NCBI RefSeq assembly: GCF_000312665.1
Contig: NZ_HF536772.1
Coordinates: forward strand, 2,459,931 to 2,523,930
Reading direction: 5' to 3'
Length of the DNA: 64,000 bases
From: Rhizobium mesoamericanum STM3625
Lineage (GTDB): Bacteria; Pseudomonadota; Alphaproteobacteria; Rhizobiales; Rhizobiaceae
The notes below the pieces were generated by a model. That model did not search any database. It was given only the letters and a program-made list of their open reading frames with translations, and was not told the origin of the DNA. Every line of letters begins with the position of its first letter. The first letter of the stretch is position 1. Below, in pieces: positions 26,970 through 36,728 of this stretch. A program made the position numbers and the translations under genes.

Positions 26970-29900
26970 ATGAGTATGGCAGACAAACAGCGGGCGTATG
27001 ACACGCGTAAGAATACGGACCTCTTTGCCGACGACGATCCTTTGGCGGAACTTGCTCGCATCGTTGGCTTTGAGCCGCGGGTAGCAGCAAATACTGTCGA
27101 AGGTGCCCCCCGACAGGAGCCGGCGTTCAATCTCGAGGATGAATTGTTGCGCGAGTTCGAGCGCTACGAGGAACCTCAGTCCCAGGCTTCCTTCAATCGT
27201 CTGCCTGAGCCCGCCTTAGAGCAACCGGTTGCCCCGGTCGCCTATGAGGCGCCCGTCGAAGTGGATGCGCAGCCGACTGCGGTGTCCGAAGCCGAACTTG
27301 TCCCCGAACTTGTCGTTGAGCCTGAGGCTGCCGACGAGCCGCTCGTTCGTCAGCCTTTTGACGTGGCGTCCAACCTGACCCCTGCCGCTTGGGCACCGGC
27401 CGCTCGTGAGGGCGAGCCAGTCTCCGGTGGCGCTCGTGATCTGATCGAAGAGCTCGAGATGTCGATTGGTGCGGCGCCTGCTCCGGCAGCGCCCGTTGCG
27501 CCTGTCAAGGCTCCCCAGTGGTCTGCCGCCAGCATTCGGCTGCCGATCGCAAACTTCCACCCGGCGCGCCGTGATGAGGCTCCATCTGCAGCGATCGCTG
27601 CTCCGGCATCCGAGCCGACTATTGTTGCGTCCGAGAGCGTTGCTGCGTTCGAGGTGCCTGTTGCTGCGGGCTTCCCGGCCGAAATCGATCGCCACGAAGA
27701 ACCCGATGCGGTCCCCGACGCATCTGAGATGCGCGAGGAGGCGCCGGTCGTTGAAGCCCTCATCGATCACAGCGCCTTCGATCTGGCTGCTGCCGCGAAG
27801 GATGATGGCGCTGTTCAGGCCGATGCTGCGCTGACCGAGGCTGCACCTACCGAGATCGACGATATTACCTTCGATATCGATGAACTCCTCGCCGACGTCT
27901 CTCATTACCCCGTTCCCGAGCGCCAGACCGCGCCTGCGGATGAAGTCACGGAGATGCCGACCTCGCCCGAGCCGCCTCGCGCAGCCACGCCCGTCGTGGC
28001 GCCGCTGCCGAAGCCAGTCGAGCAGCCTGTTGCCGCTACGGCCAGAGCCGAACCGGAAGGTGACGATCCTTTCGCCGGTCATGACTTTGAGCTCGATCTC
28101 GAAGGCATCGAGCTGGAACTCGCCGATTTCGACTTTGCTGAGCCAGTAAAGGCGCAGCCGCAGGCAGTCGAGCCGCCAAGAGTTCAGGCACAGCATACCC
28201 AGACAGTTAGACCACAGCCGGTCGCCCCAGCGCCCGCTTTCCAGCCGGCGCCAGCTCCCATCGTTGCTTCCGCGCCGATCCATCCAGTTTCGGACGAGAC
28301 AGCGTTCGTTGCTAAGGCACCCGTTACCCCTGCATTCTCGGCCGATGCAGGAGACGACCTTCCGTTCGATCCGTCTATGATCTCGGATGCGGAATATCAT
28401 CCGGAAGCCGTCGAAGAAATGCACGTGCCGGTGCTGCCGCCGGTCGAACAGCCAGAACCTGTTGTCGCGACCTCCGACTTCGATTTCGACGTCGACGCTG
28501 AAATCGCCAACCTTCTCACACCCGCCAAACCGGCAGAAATACCTGCTAAGCCGGTCGTCGAGGAATGGCGGACCCGTGCGCCGCTCTCCGTTGCGGCAAG
28601 TGCCGCGCCAGCAGCACCAGTTGCCAAGCAGGTTCCGTTGCAAAGCCTCGACGAATTTGAACGCGCCTTGGAAGAAGATTTCCGCCGGAGCGTCAATGAA
28701 CCGGTCCAGCGCCGCGAGAACATTTCCCAGGTGCAGATTCAGTCGGCAAGTGAAGCTGAGGATATGAGCCGCGCCCGCTCGATGAAGCGCATGCTGGCTG
28801 CAGCTGCAGCGATCGTCGTCTTCGGCGGCGTCGCCTATGCCGGCTACACGTTCCTCGCCCGGGACGGTGGCCTCGGTATCGCTTCCGGCGAGCCACGTGT
28901 GATCACGGCGGACAAGGAGCCGGTCAAGGTCGTACCGGACAATCCCGGCGGCAAGACCGTGCCAAACCAGGACAAGGCCGTTTATGACAACGTCGGCGGT
29001 GCCGCGGCGGAAGCGCCGAAGCAAAAGGCGCTGGTATCCAGTGACGAGCAGCCGGTAGACGTCGTACAGCGCACGTTGACACCAGAAACGTTGCCTGAGG
29101 ACAACGACAGCGATATCGCACCGCCAATGGCGACACCTGTCGGTGACACCCAGGATCCGCGTTTGTTGCCGAGCCAGGATACGGCCGCAGCTGACGAAGC
29201 TGATAGCGCCGATCAGGCGCCTTCGGTTTCCGCTCGCAAGGTCCGCACCATGATCGTCCGGCCGGACGGCACTCTGGTTGCCCGCGACGAGCCTGCTCCC
29301 GAGGCGGCGCCTGCGCTGCCCAAGGCAACGCCGGTTCAGACGCAGAAGGTCACGGCAGGTGCAAAGCCGGCCGCCGGCACCGCTGCGAATTTCCCCGCAT
29401 CGGGCCAGGTCGCCTCGGCCGACATCCGTTCGACGCCTGTTGAAGAAACCAAGCCGACGGCAGCACAGGCACCCTCCGAGAACGCACTGGCTAAGGCTGC
29501 TGCCGCCACTCCGGCGAATGTCGATCCGCCGGTCCGCGCCGTGAAGAGCTCGACGGTTAGTGACGCCGCGCCGGCTCCGGCAGCACGCCCGGCAGCGACA
29601 AACGCGGTTCAGGCACCTGCTGAGGCGCCCGCTGCCCCTCCGGCACAAAAGCCGAAGGAGGTTGCCGCAAAGCCGAAGGAGGTTGCCGCTGTTTCGCCGG
29701 CGGCAACCCAGGCCCAACCGACGGCTGCTGCTGGGGCTGGTGGCTTCGGCGTTCAGATCGCATCGCTTCCTTCCGAGGAAGAGGCGAAGAAGTCTTACGC
29801 GAGCCTTTCGAAGAAGTTTGCAGGCGTGCTAGCAGGTCGCAGCTATGAGATCCGCAAGGCCGAGATAGCCGGTAAGGGGACGTTCTACCGCGTTCGCATT

Positions 29901-29981
29901 CCTGCGAGCTCCAAGGACGAAGCCGCGGCCATCTGCGAAAAGTACCGTGCCGCAGGCGGCAGCTGCCTCATCTCGAAGTAG
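26970..29981 (+). CDS. Large SPOR-domain membrane protein
   Basis: A 1003-residue protein: a conserved N-terminus (DKQRAYDTRKNTDLFADDDPLAELARIVGF), about 550 residues of acidic Ala/Pro/Val-rich disordered cytoplasmic sequence, one membrane span at about 608-632, a long periplasmic Ala/Pro/Lys-rich linker (with an in-frame duplication PKEVAAKPKEVAA), and a C-terminal SPOR domain at about 928-1003 starting GFGVQIASLPSEEEAKK. SPOR domains bind denuded peptidoglycan at division sites, so a role at the septum or growing pole is likely. ATG codons at 26970 and 26976 are both usable. It is followed by nagZ, another cell-wall gene. Confidence 0.9.
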   Translation: MSMADKQRAYDTRKNTDLFADDDPLAELARIVGFEPRVAANTVEGAPRQEPAFNLEDELLREFERYEEPQSQASFNRLPEPALEQPVAPVAYEAPVEVDAQPTAVSEAELVPELVVEPEAADEPLVRQPFDVASNLTPAAWAPAAREGEPVSGGARDLIEELEMSIGAAPAPAAPVAPVKAPQWSAASIRLPIANFHPARRDEAPSAAIAAPASEPTIVASESVAAFEVPVAAGFPAEIDRHEEPDAVPDASEMREEAPVVEALIDHSAFDLAAAAKDDGAVQADAALTEAAPTEIDDITFDIDELLADVSHYPVPERQTAPADEVTEMPTSPEPPRAATPVVAPLPKPVEQPVAATARAEPEGDDPFAGHDFELDLEGIELELADFDFAEPVKAQPQAVEPPRVQAQHTQTVRPQPVAPAPAFQPAPAPIVASAPIHPVSDETAFVAKAPVTPAFSADAGDDLPFDPSMISDAEYHPEAVEEMHVPVLPPVEQPEPVVATSDFDFDVDAEIANLLTPAKPAEIPAKPVVEEWRTRAPLSVAASAAPAAPVAKQVPLQSLDEFERALEEDFRRSVNEPVQRRENISQVQIQSASEAEDMSRARSMKRMLAAAAAIVVFGGVAYAGYTFLARDGGLGIASGEPRVITADKEPVKVVPDNPGGKTVPNQDKAVYDNVGGAAAEAPKQKALVSSDEQPVDVVQRTLTPETLPEDNDSDIAPPMATPVGDTQDPRLLPSQDTAAADEADSADQAPSVSARKVRTMIVRPDGTLVARDEPAPEAAPALPKATPVQTQKVTAGAKPAAGTAANFPASGQVASADIRSTPVEETKPTAAQAPSENALAKAAAATPANVDPPVRAVKSSTVSDAAPAPAARPAATNAVQAPAEAPAAPPAQKPKEVAAKPKEVAAVSPAATQAQPTAAAGAGGFGVQIASLPSEEEAKKSYASLSKKFAGVLAGRSYEIRKAEIAGKGTFYRVRIPASSKDEAAAICEKYRAAGGSCLISK

Positions 29982-30004
29982 GTTTTCGGCAGGTATTCAA
30001 TCAA

Positions 30005-30035
30005 AGCGGCGGGCCTCTGATCCGTCGCTTTTTTT
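30005..30035 (+). terminator. Terminator after the SPOR-domain gene
   Basis: AGCGGCGG (30005-30012) pairs with CCGTCGCT (30022-30029, one G-U), followed by seven T. Confidence 0.8.
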
Positions 30036-30090
30036 GTGAATGCCGGTTGACGCGGCTCGTATTTCCGGCCGGCACCTCTATGATTCGGGT

Positions 30091-31104
30091 ATGACCGAAT
30101 CAAAAGCGATGATCCTTGGCTGTAGCGGCCTTTCTCTCACTCCCGAAGAAAAGGCGTTTTTCAACGCCGAGCGTCCCTGGGGTTTTATTCTGTTTGGGCG
30201 CAATATTTCCGAACCGCAACAGATCAAAGACCTCGTCGCAGAAATGCGTGACGCTGTTGGTTGGCACGCGCCCGTACTCATCGACCAGGAAGGCGGACGC
30301 GTCCAGCGCATCCGTCCGCCGATCTTCCAGCATTATCCCTCCGGGCAACAGCTTGGCGATATCTATCGGCAGGACAGACAAAAGGGCCTTCGCGCCGCGT
30401 GGCTGATGTCGCGGCTGCACGCCTTCGATCTATCGGGCCTTGGCATCAATGTGGACTGCCTTCCGGTGCTTGACGTTCCGGTCGAAGGCAGCAGCAACGT
30501 GATCGGCAACCGTGCCTATGGCGGTGATCCTGCAACGGTCACGGCCATGGGGCGTGCCGCGGCCGAAGGATTGAAAGCCGGCGGCCTTCTGCCTGTGATG
30601 AAGCACATGCCGGGCCACGGTCGCGGTTTTGCCGATTCCCATCATGAGCTGCCGGTTGTCACGGTTGCGCGCGCCGAACTCGAGGCGCACGATTTCGTGC
30701 CTTTCATTGCCATGAAGGACGAATTGATGGCGATGACATGTCATGTTGTCTTTGCGGCCATCGACCCTGAGCGTCCGGCAACGACCTCTCGTCAAGTCAT
30801 CGACGGAATCATCCGCGAGCATATCGGCTTCAAAGGGCTGTTGCTTTCCGATGATACGTCGATGAACGCGCTTGCCGGGACGATTGGTGAGCGTGCCGCC
30901 AACATCATCGCCGGCGGATGTGATATCGTGCTGCATTGCAATGGCCACATGAACGAAATGCAACAGGTTGTTGAAAACGTCCCGGTGTTGCAGGGCCAGT
31001 CGCTGTCGCGCGCAGAAGCGGTGCTTGAGGGGTTCCGAACGGCAGACAGTGCGCAGGAGGCTTTGCTACGCGCTGAATTCGACGCGATGTTTGCAACAGT
31101 CTGA
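30091..31104 (+). CDS. nagZ: Beta-N-acetylhexosaminidase NagZ (family GH3)
   Basis: Cytosolic enzyme that trims N-acetylglucosamine from anhydromuropeptides during cell-wall recycling. The NagZ catalytic loop is seen as KHMPGHGRGFADSHHELP at 171-188, and the nucleophile region LLLSDDTSMNA near 251-261. 337 residues, normal for the family. The ATG at 30091 starts the TIM-barrel (MTESKAMILGCSGLSLTPEE); the in-frame ATG at 30040 lies too close to the upstream terminator. It opens a group with scpA and scpB, an arrangement seen across Alphaproteobacteria. Confidence 0.94.
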   Translation: MTESKAMILGCSGLSLTPEEKAFFNAERPWGFILFGRNISEPQQIKDLVAEMRDAVGWHAPVLIDQEGGRVQRIRPPIFQHYPSGQQLGDIYRQDRQKGLRAAWLMSRLHAFDLSGLGINVDCLPVLDVPVEGSSNVIGNRAYGGDPATVTAMGRAAAEGLKAGGLLPVMKHMPGHGRGFADSHHELPVVTVARAELEAHDFVPFIAMKDELMAMTCHVVFAAIDPERPATTSRQVIDGIIREHIGFKGLLLSDDTSMNALAGTIGERAANIIAGGCDIVLHCNGHMNEMQQVVENVPVLQGQSLSRAEAVLEGFRTADSAQEALLRAEFDAMFATV

Positions 31105-31122
31105 TTGCCATAGGAGCAGGGC

Positions 31123-31986
31123 ATGGTGACGACGACGAAGGGCACGGAAGGGCTACAGACGGCGGCAGCGCCGATGGACAAGCTGTGGCAGGAGAACGGT
31201 GCCGAGCGCGCGAGCTCCGATCCCGCGCTGCTAATCGACGTTGCCGGCTTCGAAGGTCCCCTCGACCTGTTGCTCTATCTCGCCCGCAATCAGAAGGTCG
31301 ATCTGTCCCGCATTTCTGTTCTTGCGCTGGCTGAGCAATATCTGCAGTTCATCGAAAGCGCACGCCGGATACGGATAGAGCTTGCTGCCGACTATCTCGT
31401 GATGGCCGCTTGGCTTGCCTATCTGAAATCACGCCTGCTCATCCCACAACAGGCGAAGGACGACGGACCTTCGGGCGAGGAGATGGCGGCAACGCTCGCT
31501 TTCCGCCTGAAGCGCCTCGAGGCAATGCGCGACGCCGCAAGCGGTCTCGTCAACCGCAACCGTTTGGGGCGGGATATCTTTCCTCGTGGTGCACCCGAGC
31601 ACATCCCCGACCGGCATCAGTCGGCCTATGATGCGAGCCTCTACGATCTGCTGACAGCCTATGCGTCGCTAAGGCAGCGTCAGGCGGTGACACAGGTGAC
31701 GATCGCTCGACGCAATGTCTGGTCGCTGACGGACGCCCGCGAGCTTCTGACCCGCATCATCGGCGAGATCGGCGACTGGACGGTACTCGAATCTTATCTC
31801 CTGCGTTACATGGCTTCGCCAGAAGACAGGGTCACGGCAATTGCCAGTGCGTTTGCTGCCTCCCTCGAACTTGTCCGTGAAGGTAAACTTGAAATCCGCC
31901 AGGACGGAGCCTTCCAGCCCCTCTACATGCGGCGAGGCCCGAAGCATGCAACGCTGCAGGTCGTCGAACAGGAGCGACCGGCGTGA
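31123..31986 (+). CDS. scpA: Segregation and condensation protein A
   Basis: Kleisin subunit that bridges the heads of the SMC dimer in chromosome condensation. 287 residues with the kleisin N-domain GFEGPLDLLLYLARNQKVDL at 40-59, helical middle (YLVMAAWLAYLKSRLLIP) and a winged-helix C-terminus. An N-terminal extension of about 30 residues precedes the family core; a GTG or ATG nearer the core is possible. Its stop overlaps the scpB start by four bases, showing coupling. Confidence 0.94.
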   Translation: MVTTTKGTEGLQTAAAPMDKLWQENGAERASSDPALLIDVAGFEGPLDLLLYLARNQKVDLSRISVLALAEQYLQFIESARRIRIELAADYLVMAAWLAYLKSRLLIPQQAKDDGPSGEEMAATLAFRLKRLEAMRDAASGLVNRNRLGRDIFPRGAPEHIPDRHQSAYDASLYDLLTAYASLRQRQAVTQVTIARRNVWSLTDARELLTRIIGEIGDWTVLESYLLRYMASPEDRVTAIASAFAASLELVREGKLEIRQDGAFQPLYMRRGPKHATLQVVEQERPA

Positions 31987-32699
31987 CCGATCTGGAAGAC
32001 GAACGCATCGATAGCGCAATGATGGACGATTCAGACGACGAGGTTCGTGCGGAGAGCGAGGCGGAGCGCATTGCCGAGGCGCTGGTTTTTGCGTCTGCCC
32101 AGCCCGTGTCCGAAAGCTTTATTGCAGAGCGCTTGCCTCGCGCCTTCAACGTCCGCGCCATCATGTTGCGCCTGAAAGAGCAATACGCCCATCGTGGCGT
32201 CAACCTCGTCCAGGTAGATGATGCCTGGGCGTTTAGGACGGCCGCCGACCTCTCTTTCGTCATCAGGCGGGACGAGAACGAGGCAAAGAAGCTGTCGCGT
32301 GCAGCCCTGGAAGTCCTGGCGATTATCGCTTATCACCAGCCGGTGACGCGTGCCGAGATCGAGGACATCCGAGGCGTGCAAACCTCTCGCGGCACGCTCG
32401 ACGTGTTGATGGAGGCAGGTTGGGTTCGTTTCCGCGGTCGCCGGCGGACGCCGGGGCGCCCGGTCACGCTCGGAACCACCCGTGATTTCCTCGACCATTT
32501 CGGCCTGGAAGAACTGCGCGACTTGCCGGGGCTCGAAGAATTGAAGGGAGCCGGGCTGCTCTCCGGTCGCATACCGGCCAATTTCAATATACCATCGCCT
32601 ATGATGAACGACGAGTTGACCGAGGACGAAGATCCCATAACGCAACTCGATCTCGAGGAACTCGGCCTGCTTGCGCCTGGCGGCGGGTCCGAAGACTAA
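31983..32699 (+). CDS. scpB: Segregation and condensation protein B
   Basis: Partner of ScpA in the SMC-ScpAB condensin. 238 residues with two winged-helix domains; the conserved block LEVLAIIAYHQPVTRAEIEDIRGVQTSRGTLDVL is at about 108-141. Begins with GTG overlapping the scpA stop (GTGA). An acidic C-terminal tail (about 205-238) is typical of rhizobial members. Confidence 0.94.
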   Translation: MTDLEDERIDSAMMDDSDDEVRAESEAERIAEALVFASAQPVSESFIAERLPRAFNVRAIMLRLKEQYAHRGVNLVQVDDAWAFRTAADLSFVIRRDENEAKKLSRAALEVLAIIAYHQPVTRAEIEDIRGVQTSRGTLDVLMEAGWVRFRGRRRTPGRPVTLGTTRDFLDHFGLEELRDLPGLEELKGAGLLSGRIPANFNIPSPMMNDELTEDEDPITQLDLEELGLLAPGGGSED

Positions 32700-32819
32700 T
32701 CGGATTGTTGGTTTCGCCACGCATTGCGAAAACAGTACCTATCACAGTTTTTCGGATGTGTAGTCTCTTGTCACAGAGGCCGAAGCCGTGACATTAAGCG
32801 ACAATCCAAGGGGAATTTT

Positions 32820-32837
32820 GATGTTGGAATTGGTGTA
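32820..32837 (+). other. Five-codon leader ORF upstream of tatA
   Basis: ATG TTG GAA TTG GTG TAG follows AAGGGGA at good spacing, 45 bases before the tatA ATG. Such a short frame with a ribosome site could be a leader peptide or chance; nothing else supports it. Confidence 0.2.
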
Positions 32838-32881
32838 GGAAGCTCTTACATCTGGAAACATCGCAACAGGGAGTTAGCGTA

Positions 32882-33079
32882 ATGGGTTCTTTTAGCATGT
32901 GGCACTGGCTGATCGTTCTGGTCATCGTGCTGTTGTTGTTCGGCCGTGGCAAGATTCCGGAGCTGATGGGCGATGTCGCCAAGGGCATCAAGAGCTTCAA
33001 GAAGGGCATGAACGACGAAGACGCGCCTGAGTCCACAACTGCCAAGACCGTCGATCACAAGGCCGACGAAACGAAGTAA
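32882..33079 (+). CDS. tatA: Sec-independent translocase protein TatA
   Basis: Pore-forming subunit of the twin-arginine translocase. 65 residues: short periplasmic N-terminus, membrane span about 6-21, the [11 protein letters not shown] hinge at 20-30, an amphipathic helix with the [13 protein letters not shown] block, and a charged tail. GGGAG precedes the ATG. First of tatA-tatB-tatC. Confidence 0.95.
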   Translation: MGSFSMWHWLIVLVIVLLLFGRGKIPELMGDVAKGIKSFKKGMNDEDAPESTTAKTVDHKADETK

Positions 33080-33128
33080 TCCACGTCCGGGCGACGTAGC
33101 CCCCACGTTTCCCGTTCAGGAGCCTTGA

Positions 33129-33749
33129 ATGTTCGATATTGGCTGGACCGAGCTGCTTGTCATCGCGGTCGTATTGATCGTGGTGGTTGGTCCGAAGGAC
33201 TTGCCGCCGATGCTGCGTGCGTTCGGCAAGATGACCCAACGCGCCCGCAAGGTCGCCGGCGAGTTCCGCGCTCAGTTCGATGAGGCCTTACGCGAGGCGG
33301 ATCTGGACGAAGTCCGTCAGACGCTGGCGGATGCCCAGAAGCTGAACCCCGTCAACAGTCTGCGCGAAGCAATGAACCCGCTTCGCCAGATGGGTAATGA
33401 AATCAAGGCTGACCTGCAGAAGGCGACGACGGTCGAGAACAAGACCGAGGTTCCGGCAGCTGCCGTATCGGTTCCCGAGCCGTCGATGAGCCTGCCGCAA
33501 ACCCCGCCTTCCGTCGCGCCGGCGCCTGTCGCTGCAGCCCACGTGGAAGATGCGGCAGTTCAGGTGAAGCCTAAGGCGGCCCGTAAACCGCGCGCCAAGG
33601 CTGAGACCGCTCCTAAAGTGGTCGCTGCCCCTGTCGAGAAGCCCAAGCGGGGTTCTACGAAGACGGTTGTCGCCAAGAAACCTGCGACAGTTGCCGCCAC
33701 AGCCGCTCCGAAGAAGACGGCAGCAAAGAAAAAGAAGGATGAGGCATGA
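33129..33749 (+). CDS. tatB: Sec-independent translocase protein TatB
   Basis: Receptor-complex partner of TatC. 206 residues: MFDIGWTELLVIAVVLIVVVGPKDLP is the TatB membrane helix and Gly-Pro hinge, followed by a long amphipathic helix (RAFGKMTQRARKVAGEFRAQFDEALREADLDE). The C-terminal 90 residues are Ala/Lys/Pro-rich, ending in lysine clusters (KKTAAKKKKDEA), probably disordered. Its stop overlaps the tatC start by four bases. Confidence 0.95.
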   Translation: MFDIGWTELLVIAVVLIVVVGPKDLPPMLRAFGKMTQRARKVAGEFRAQFDEALREADLDEVRQTLADAQKLNPVNSLREAMNPLRQMGNEIKADLQKATTVENKTEVPAAAVSVPEPSMSLPQTPPSVAPAPVAAAHVEDAAVQVKPKAARKPRAKAETAPKVVAAPVEKPKRGSTKTVVAKKPATVAATAAPKKTAAKKKKDEA

Positions 33750-34573
33750 GCGGTGAAATCGAAGACAAGCCGCAGCCGTTGATCGAGCATCTGATGGAGC
33801 TGCGTACGCGGCTGATCTGGTCGATTGGTGCGTTTTTCGTGGCGTTCATCGTCTGCTTCATATTCGCCAAGCACCTCTTCAACGTCCTGGTCTATCCCTA
33901 TAAATGGGCGGTGGTGTGGGCAAAGCTCGATGTGTCAAAAGCGCAGCTCATCTACACAGCGCCGCAGGAATTCTTCTTCACGCAGGTGAAGGTCGCCATG
34001 TTCGGCGGCCTGGTCATCGCGTTTCCGATTATCGCCGCCCAGATCTACAAGTTCGTCGCGCCTGGCCTCTACAAGAACGAGCGCGCCGCCTTCCTGCCAT
34101 TTCTGATCGCGTCGCCGATCCTGTTCTTGATGGGCGCCTCGCTTGTCTATTTCTTCTTCACGCCGATGGTCATGTGGTTCTTCCTGACCATGCAGCAGGC
34201 GCCGGGCGAGGGCGATGTCGCAATCTCGCTTCTTCCGAAGGTCTCCGAGTATCTCAGCCTGATCATGACGCTGGTCTTTTCGTTCGGTCTGGTCTTCCAG
34301 CTTCCGGTCATCACGACACTTCTCGCGCGTGTCGGATTGCTGAGCTCGGATTGGCTGGCCGAGAAGCGCAAGTTCGCGATTGTGCTTGCCTTCATCGTTG
34401 CAGCCGTGCTGACGCCACCCGATCCGATGTCCCAGATCGGCCTTGCACTGCCGACCATCCTTCTCTACGAGATTTCCATCTACGCGGCGCGACTCGTGGA
34501 GCGCCAGCGTGCCCGCGAGGCGGTCGAAGAGGCTGAAGGAACCACAGACGTTGCCAAGACGGACAACGTCTGA
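33746..34573 (+). CDS. tatC: Sec-independent translocase protein TatC
   Basis: Twin-arginine signal receptor, a six-span membrane protein of 275 residues. Family landmarks include the N-terminal LIEHLMELRTRLIWS with the conserved Glu and Arg, the periplasmic FVAPGLYKNERAAFLPF block and the late VLTPPDPMSQIGLALP. ATGA overlap with tatB shows tight coupling. The operon order is complete. Confidence 0.97.
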   Translation: MSGEIEDKPQPLIEHLMELRTRLIWSIGAFFVAFIVCFIFAKHLFNVLVYPYKWAVVWAKLDVSKAQLIYTAPQEFFFTQVKVAMFGGLVIAFPIIAAQIYKFVAPGLYKNERAAFLPFLIASPILFLMGASLVYFFFTPMVMWFFLTMQQAPGEGDVAISLLPKVSEYLSLIMTLVFSFGLVFQLPVITTLLARVGLLSSDWLAEKRKFAIVLAFIVAAVLTPPDPMSQIGLALPTILLYEISIYAARLVERQRAREAVEEAEGTTDVAKTDNV

Positions 34574-34666
34574 CCACTCTCCCTCAATGAACGCTTCCAA
34601 GCATCCGGTCGAGGCCTAGCAAGGCTTTGGCCGGGTTATCTTTTTTTACAACGACCTGGAACGACG

Positions 34667-35950
34667 ATGCTCGATATCAAATGGATCCGTGAGAATCCCG
34701 AAGCGCTCGATGCGGCACTTGCCAAGCGTGGTGCCGAGCCATTGTCCGAAAGTCTGGTTGCGCTCGATGAAAAGCGCCGCGCGGCCATTCAGAAGGTCCA
34801 GGACATGTTGTCCCGCCGCAATGCCGCCTCCAAGGAAATCGGCGCTGCGATGGCGCAGAAGAACAGCGAACTTGCAGAAAAACTGAAGGCTGAAGTGGCC
34901 GACCTGAAGGTGTTGCTTCCCGCCGCCGAAGAGGATGAGCGCCAGGCGACGGACGAACTGAGCGACGCGCTGTCGCGCATTCCCAACGTCCCGCATGACG
35001 ACGTGCCGGTCGGCAAGGACGAGCACGACAATGCCGTTGCCCGCGTCGTTGGCGAAAAGCCTCGCTGGAACCATACGCCGAAGGAACACTTCGAGATCGG
35101 GGAAGCGCTCGGCTACATGGACTTCGAGCGTGCTGCCAAGCTCTCCGGATCGCGCTTTACAGTGCTGACCGGGCCGCTGGCGCGGCTCGAGCGTGCGCTC
35201 GGTCAGTTCATGATCGATCTGCATACGAGCGAGCACGGCTACACCGAAGTCAGCTCGCCGCTGATGGTTCGCGATGAGGCGATGTTCGGTACCGGGCAGC
35301 TGCCGAAGTTTGCGGAGGATTTGTTTAAGACGACGGATGGCCGCTGGTTGATCCCGACGGCGGAAGTGACACTGACCAATCTTGTCTCTGGCGAAATCCT
35401 CGATCAGGAGAAGCTGCCGCTTCGCTTCACGGCGTTGACGCCGTCCTTCCGTTCGGAAGCGGGCTCTGCTGGTCGCGACACACGCGGCATGCTGCGCCAG
35501 CATCAGTTCTGGAAGTGCGAACTCGTCTCGATCACCGATGCCGAGAGCTCGCTTGCCGAGCATGAGCGCATGACGGCCTGCGCTGAGGAGGTGTTGAAGC
35601 GCCTTGGGCTGCATTTCCGCACGATGACGCTCTGCACCGGCGACATGGGCTTCGGCGCGCGCAAAACCTACGACCTCGAGGTTTGGCTGCCGGGCCAGAA
35701 CACGTATCGTGAGATCTCGTCCTGCTCGGTATGCGGTGATTTCCAGGCGCGTCGGATGAATGCGCGCTATCGCGGCAAAGAAGACAAGGCGACGAAGTTC
35801 GTTCACACGCTGAACGGTTCGGGCACGGCCGTAGGCCGCTGCCTGATCGCGGTCCTGGAGAACTACCTGAACGAGGACGGCTCTGTGACTATCCCTGACG
35901 TGCTGCTGCCATATATGGGTGGATTGAAGAAGATCGAACGGGCGGCCTGA
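34667..35950 (+). CDS. serS: Seryl-tRNA synthetase
   Basis: Class II synthetase charging tRNA-Ser and tRNA-Sec. 427 residues: N-terminal coiled-coil arm (about 25-100), motif 2 around [21 protein letters not shown], and motif 3 around [17 protein letters not shown] near the C-terminus. Starts [10 protein letters not shown], the family start. Ends four bases before surE, so serS-surE-pcm form one transcript at least in part. Confidence 0.97.
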   Translation: MLDIKWIRENPEALDAALAKRGAEPLSESLVALDEKRRAAIQKVQDMLSRRNAASKEIGAAMAQKNSELAEKLKAEVADLKVLLPAAEEDERQATDELSDALSRIPNVPHDDVPVGKDEHDNAVARVVGEKPRWNHTPKEHFEIGEALGYMDFERAAKLSGSRFTVLTGPLARLERALGQFMIDLHTSEHGYTEVSSPLMVRDEAMFGTGQLPKFAEDLFKTTDGRWLIPTAEVTLTNLVSGEILDQEKLPLRFTALTPSFRSEAGSAGRDTRGMLRQHQFWKCELVSITDAESSLAEHERMTACAEEVLKRLGLHFRTMTLCTGDMGFGARKTYDLEVWLPGQNTYREISSCSVCGDFQARRMNARYRGKEDKATKFVHTLNGSGTAVGRCLIAVLENYLNEDGSVTIPDVLLPYMGGLKKIERAA

Positions 35951-35954
35951 GCCG

Positions 35955-36722
35955 ATGCGCATTCTGCTTACCAACGACGACGGCATTCATGCAGAAGGCC
36001 TCGCGGCGCTGGAACGGATTGCGCGCACGCTCTCCGATGATGTCTGGATTGTCGCGCCGGAGACGGACCAGAGCGGCCTTGCGCATTCACTGAGCCTCTC
36101 CGAACCATTGCGGTTACGCAAGATTTCCGACAAGCATTTCGCGCTGCGCGGAACGCCGACCGACTGCGTCATCATGGGCATCAGGCAGGTCATGGACGTT
36201 AAACCGGATCTCGTGCTCTCGGGCGTCAATTCGGGATCGAACGTTGCCGATGATGTAACCTATTCCGGCACGATCGCCGGCGCCATCGAAGGTACCATGC
36301 AGGGGGTCCGCTCTTTTGCGTTGAGCCAGGCCTATCTGCACCAGGACGGCACGAGGGTCGTCCCGTGGGAGGTCTGCGAGGCGCACGCGCCGGCACTTCT
36401 CGACAAGCTGATATCGCTCGACCTGCCAGAGGGCACGTTCCTGAACCTGAACTTTCCGAATTGTCGGCCTGAAGAGGTCGAGGGTGTGGAAGTCACGGCG
36501 CAAGGCAAGCTTGCATTCAACCTGCAGGTCGATGCGCGTTCTGACGGACGCGGCTTTCCTTACTATTGGCTGAGGTTTGGCGAGCGTGCCGGCGCCTTCG
36601 TCGCAGGTACAGATATCCACGCACTGAAGTATCGCAAGGTTTCGGTAACGCCTTTGAAACTGGATCTGACTGATTATTCCGTACAGGACCGCGTGGCGCG
36701 GGCGCTTTCTGGTACGGAGTAA
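35955..36722 (+). CDS. surE: 5'/3'-nucleotidase SurE
   Basis: Metal-dependent nucleotidase and exopolyphosphatase linked to stationary-phase survival. 255 residues; the metal site is in [16 protein letters not shown] (Asp8-Asp9) and the conserved [28 protein letters not shown] block lies near 90-113. Followed by pcm, the same pairing as in enterobacteria. Confidence 0.96.
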   Translation: MRILLTNDDGIHAEGLAALERIARTLSDDVWIVAPETDQSGLAHSLSLSEPLRLRKISDKHFALRGTPTDCVIMGIRQVMDVKPDLVLSGVNSGSNVADDVTYSGTIAGAIEGTMQGVRSFALSQAYLHQDGTRVVPWEVCEAHAPALLDKLISLDLPEGTFLNLNFPNCRPEEVEGVEVTAQGKLAFNLQVDARSDGRGFPYYWLRFGERAGAFVAGTDIHALKYRKVSVTPLKLDLTDYSVQDRVARALSGTE

Positions 36723-36728
36723 ATTACT

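Noticed and set aside
29650..29691. Two near-identical 21-bp copies
   Set aside because: In-frame duplication encoding PKEVAAK PKEVAA inside the disordered linker of the SPOR-domain protein, not a mobile repeat.
27216..29717. 833-codon open frame antisense to the SPOR-domain gene
   Set aside because: Arg/Cys/Gly-rich low-complexity product with no domain; the plus-strand SPOR gene explains the region.
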